A stretch of DNA of 5,341 nt from a bacterium (lineage in GTDB: Bacteria > Verrucomicrobiota > Verrucomicrobiae > JAJYAR01), in contig JAJYAR010000220.1 of assembly GCA_021779435.1 (NCBI GenBank), positions 1 to 5,341 of the forward strand. Direction: 5' to 3'. The notes beneath the pieces are model-generated. The model saw only the letters and a program-made list of their open reading frames with translations, ran no database searches and had not been told where the DNA came from. The position numbers and the translations under genes are program-made. Numbering within the stretch: position 1 is the first letter of the stretch; every line of letters begins with the position of its first letter. Positions 4,755 to 5,341 of this stretch are shown here, one piece after another.

Positions 4755-5341
4755 TCCCGCGTTTGACCATGGTCCGGCGTTTGACGATTCACCTGATTCT
4801 CATCGCCTGCCTTCCCGCGGGCAGCTGGGCGGTCGAGCTCTACGACCAGTTCCCGGCCGAGATCCACGCGAACGAGCGCTACGTCATCTATTCGCACGGG
4901 CTCATCGTGGAGGGCACGGACCCCAAGCCGGTGTCGCCGCGCTACGGGCTCTATGATTTCCCGGCCATCAAGCAGGCGCTGTTCGCGGGCGGCGGCTTCA
5001 ACCTCATCGCCATTCAGCGGCCGAAGAACGTGGCCTTCGAGGAGCACGTGCGGCAACTGGAGGAGGGAGTCCGGCGGCTGCTCGATGCGGGGGTGAAGCC
5101 TGGCCGGATCACCTTGGTCGGGTTCTCGCGGGGCGGCGAGATCACGGCGTATGCGTCCAGCCACTTCGCCGCCCAAGGACTCAACACCGCGATCCTCGCG
5201 ATCTGCAGCGACGGGGACGTGCGGGCCGATCCGCCGCTGGTGCTGGGCGGCAACCTCCTGTCGATCTACGAGACCTCGGATTCCATGGGATCGTGCGCGA
5301 AGCTCGCACGGCGTAGTCACCTCGCGTCGTTCGAGGAAGAT
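4751..5341 (+). CDS. Exported alpha/beta-hydrolase, partial (runs off the window end)
   Basis: The frame is open from the ATG at 4751 to the last base, 197 codons without a stop. A signal peptide is clear: basic start MIPRLTMVRR, hydrophobic core LTIHLILIACLPAG, then SWA before V28, so the enzyme is likely periplasmic. The mature part shows an alpha/beta-hydrolase core: strand YVIYSHG (44-50), which in this fold precedes the oxyanion hole; FNLIAIQRPKN (83-93); and ITLVGFSRGGEIT (120-132), the nucleophile elbow G-x-S-x-G with Ser126. The rest of the triad, an acid and a histidine, should lie near or past the window edge; LLSIYETSD followed by MGSC near the end is where the acid (Glu or Asp) would be expected. 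The start overlaps the membrane protein stop by four bases, so the two are probably translationally coupled. A second in-frame ATG at codon 7 would also keep the signal peptide. The substrate is unknown. Confidence 0.85.
   Translation, partial: MIPRLTMVRRLTIHLILIACLPAGSWAVELYDQFPAEIHANERYVIYSHGLIVEGTDPKPVSPRYGLYDFPAIKQALFAGGGFNLIAIQRPKNVAFEEHVRQLEEGVRRLLDAGVKPGRITLVGFSRGGEITAYASSHFAAQGLNTAILAICSDGDVRADPPLVLGGNLLSIYETSDSMGSCAKLARRSHLASFEED

Noticed and set aside
4439..5320. Long minus-strand open frame opposite the membrane protein and hydrolase
   Set aside because: Arg-rich shadow of two recognisable plus-strand genes; no domain is visible.

Overview
The window looks like chromosomal DNA of a GC-rich proteobacterium. 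The likely placement is gamma or beta, judged from the style of the methionine sulfoxide reductase tail, the Cys/Met PLP enzyme and the XRE-cupin regulator; this placement is inference. Two zones are visible. Positions 1 to about 2165 are less GC-rich by eye and carry damaged genes around a toxin-antitoxin pair. Positions 2201 to 5341 are strongly GC-rich, tightly packed and intact.

Left zone. At the left edge is a plus-strand protein tail with an in-frame TAG (3-215). It converges, with a 7-base overlap, on a minus-strand gene for a secreted protein of unknown function (209-1183). That gene reads as one continuous protein of about 324 codons with a signal peptide, except for a TGA at codon 49, so a simple open-reading-frame scan finds only its last 229 codons. 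Upstream on the same strand is a type II toxin-antitoxin operon: a PIN-domain toxin (1467-1889) followed by a ribbon-helix-helix antitoxin (1225-1470), overlapping by ATGA. Its promoter is near consensus, contains a 7+7 base inverted repeat, and predicts an almost leaderless toxin mRNA. Behind the operon lies the 3' end of a dead methionine sulfoxide reductase gene, msrA (2049-2165).

Right zone. A PLP-dependent Cys/Met-metabolism enzyme (2201-3382, minus) diverges from an XRE-type regulator with a C-terminal cupin domain (3459-4055, plus). The 76 bases between their starts hold two face-to-face promoters whose elements interleave, with a perfect 14-base palindrome over the -10 of one and the -35 of the other. 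This is a compact switch by which the regulator could control both itself and the enzyme. Downstream are a six-helix membrane protein resembling the ferric reductase/MsrQ transmembrane domain (4131-4754) and, overlapping it by ATGA, an exported alpha/beta-hydrolase (4751 to beyond the window end).

How the parts fit. The regulator and enzyme probably form a sulfur amino acid (or related amino acid) control unit, with a sensed ligand in the cupin domain. The membrane protein and hydrolase look translationally coupled. The left zone looks like a site of gene decay around a mobile-type toxin-antitoxin module. No RNA genes, CRISPR array, insertion sequence or intact recombinase was seen.
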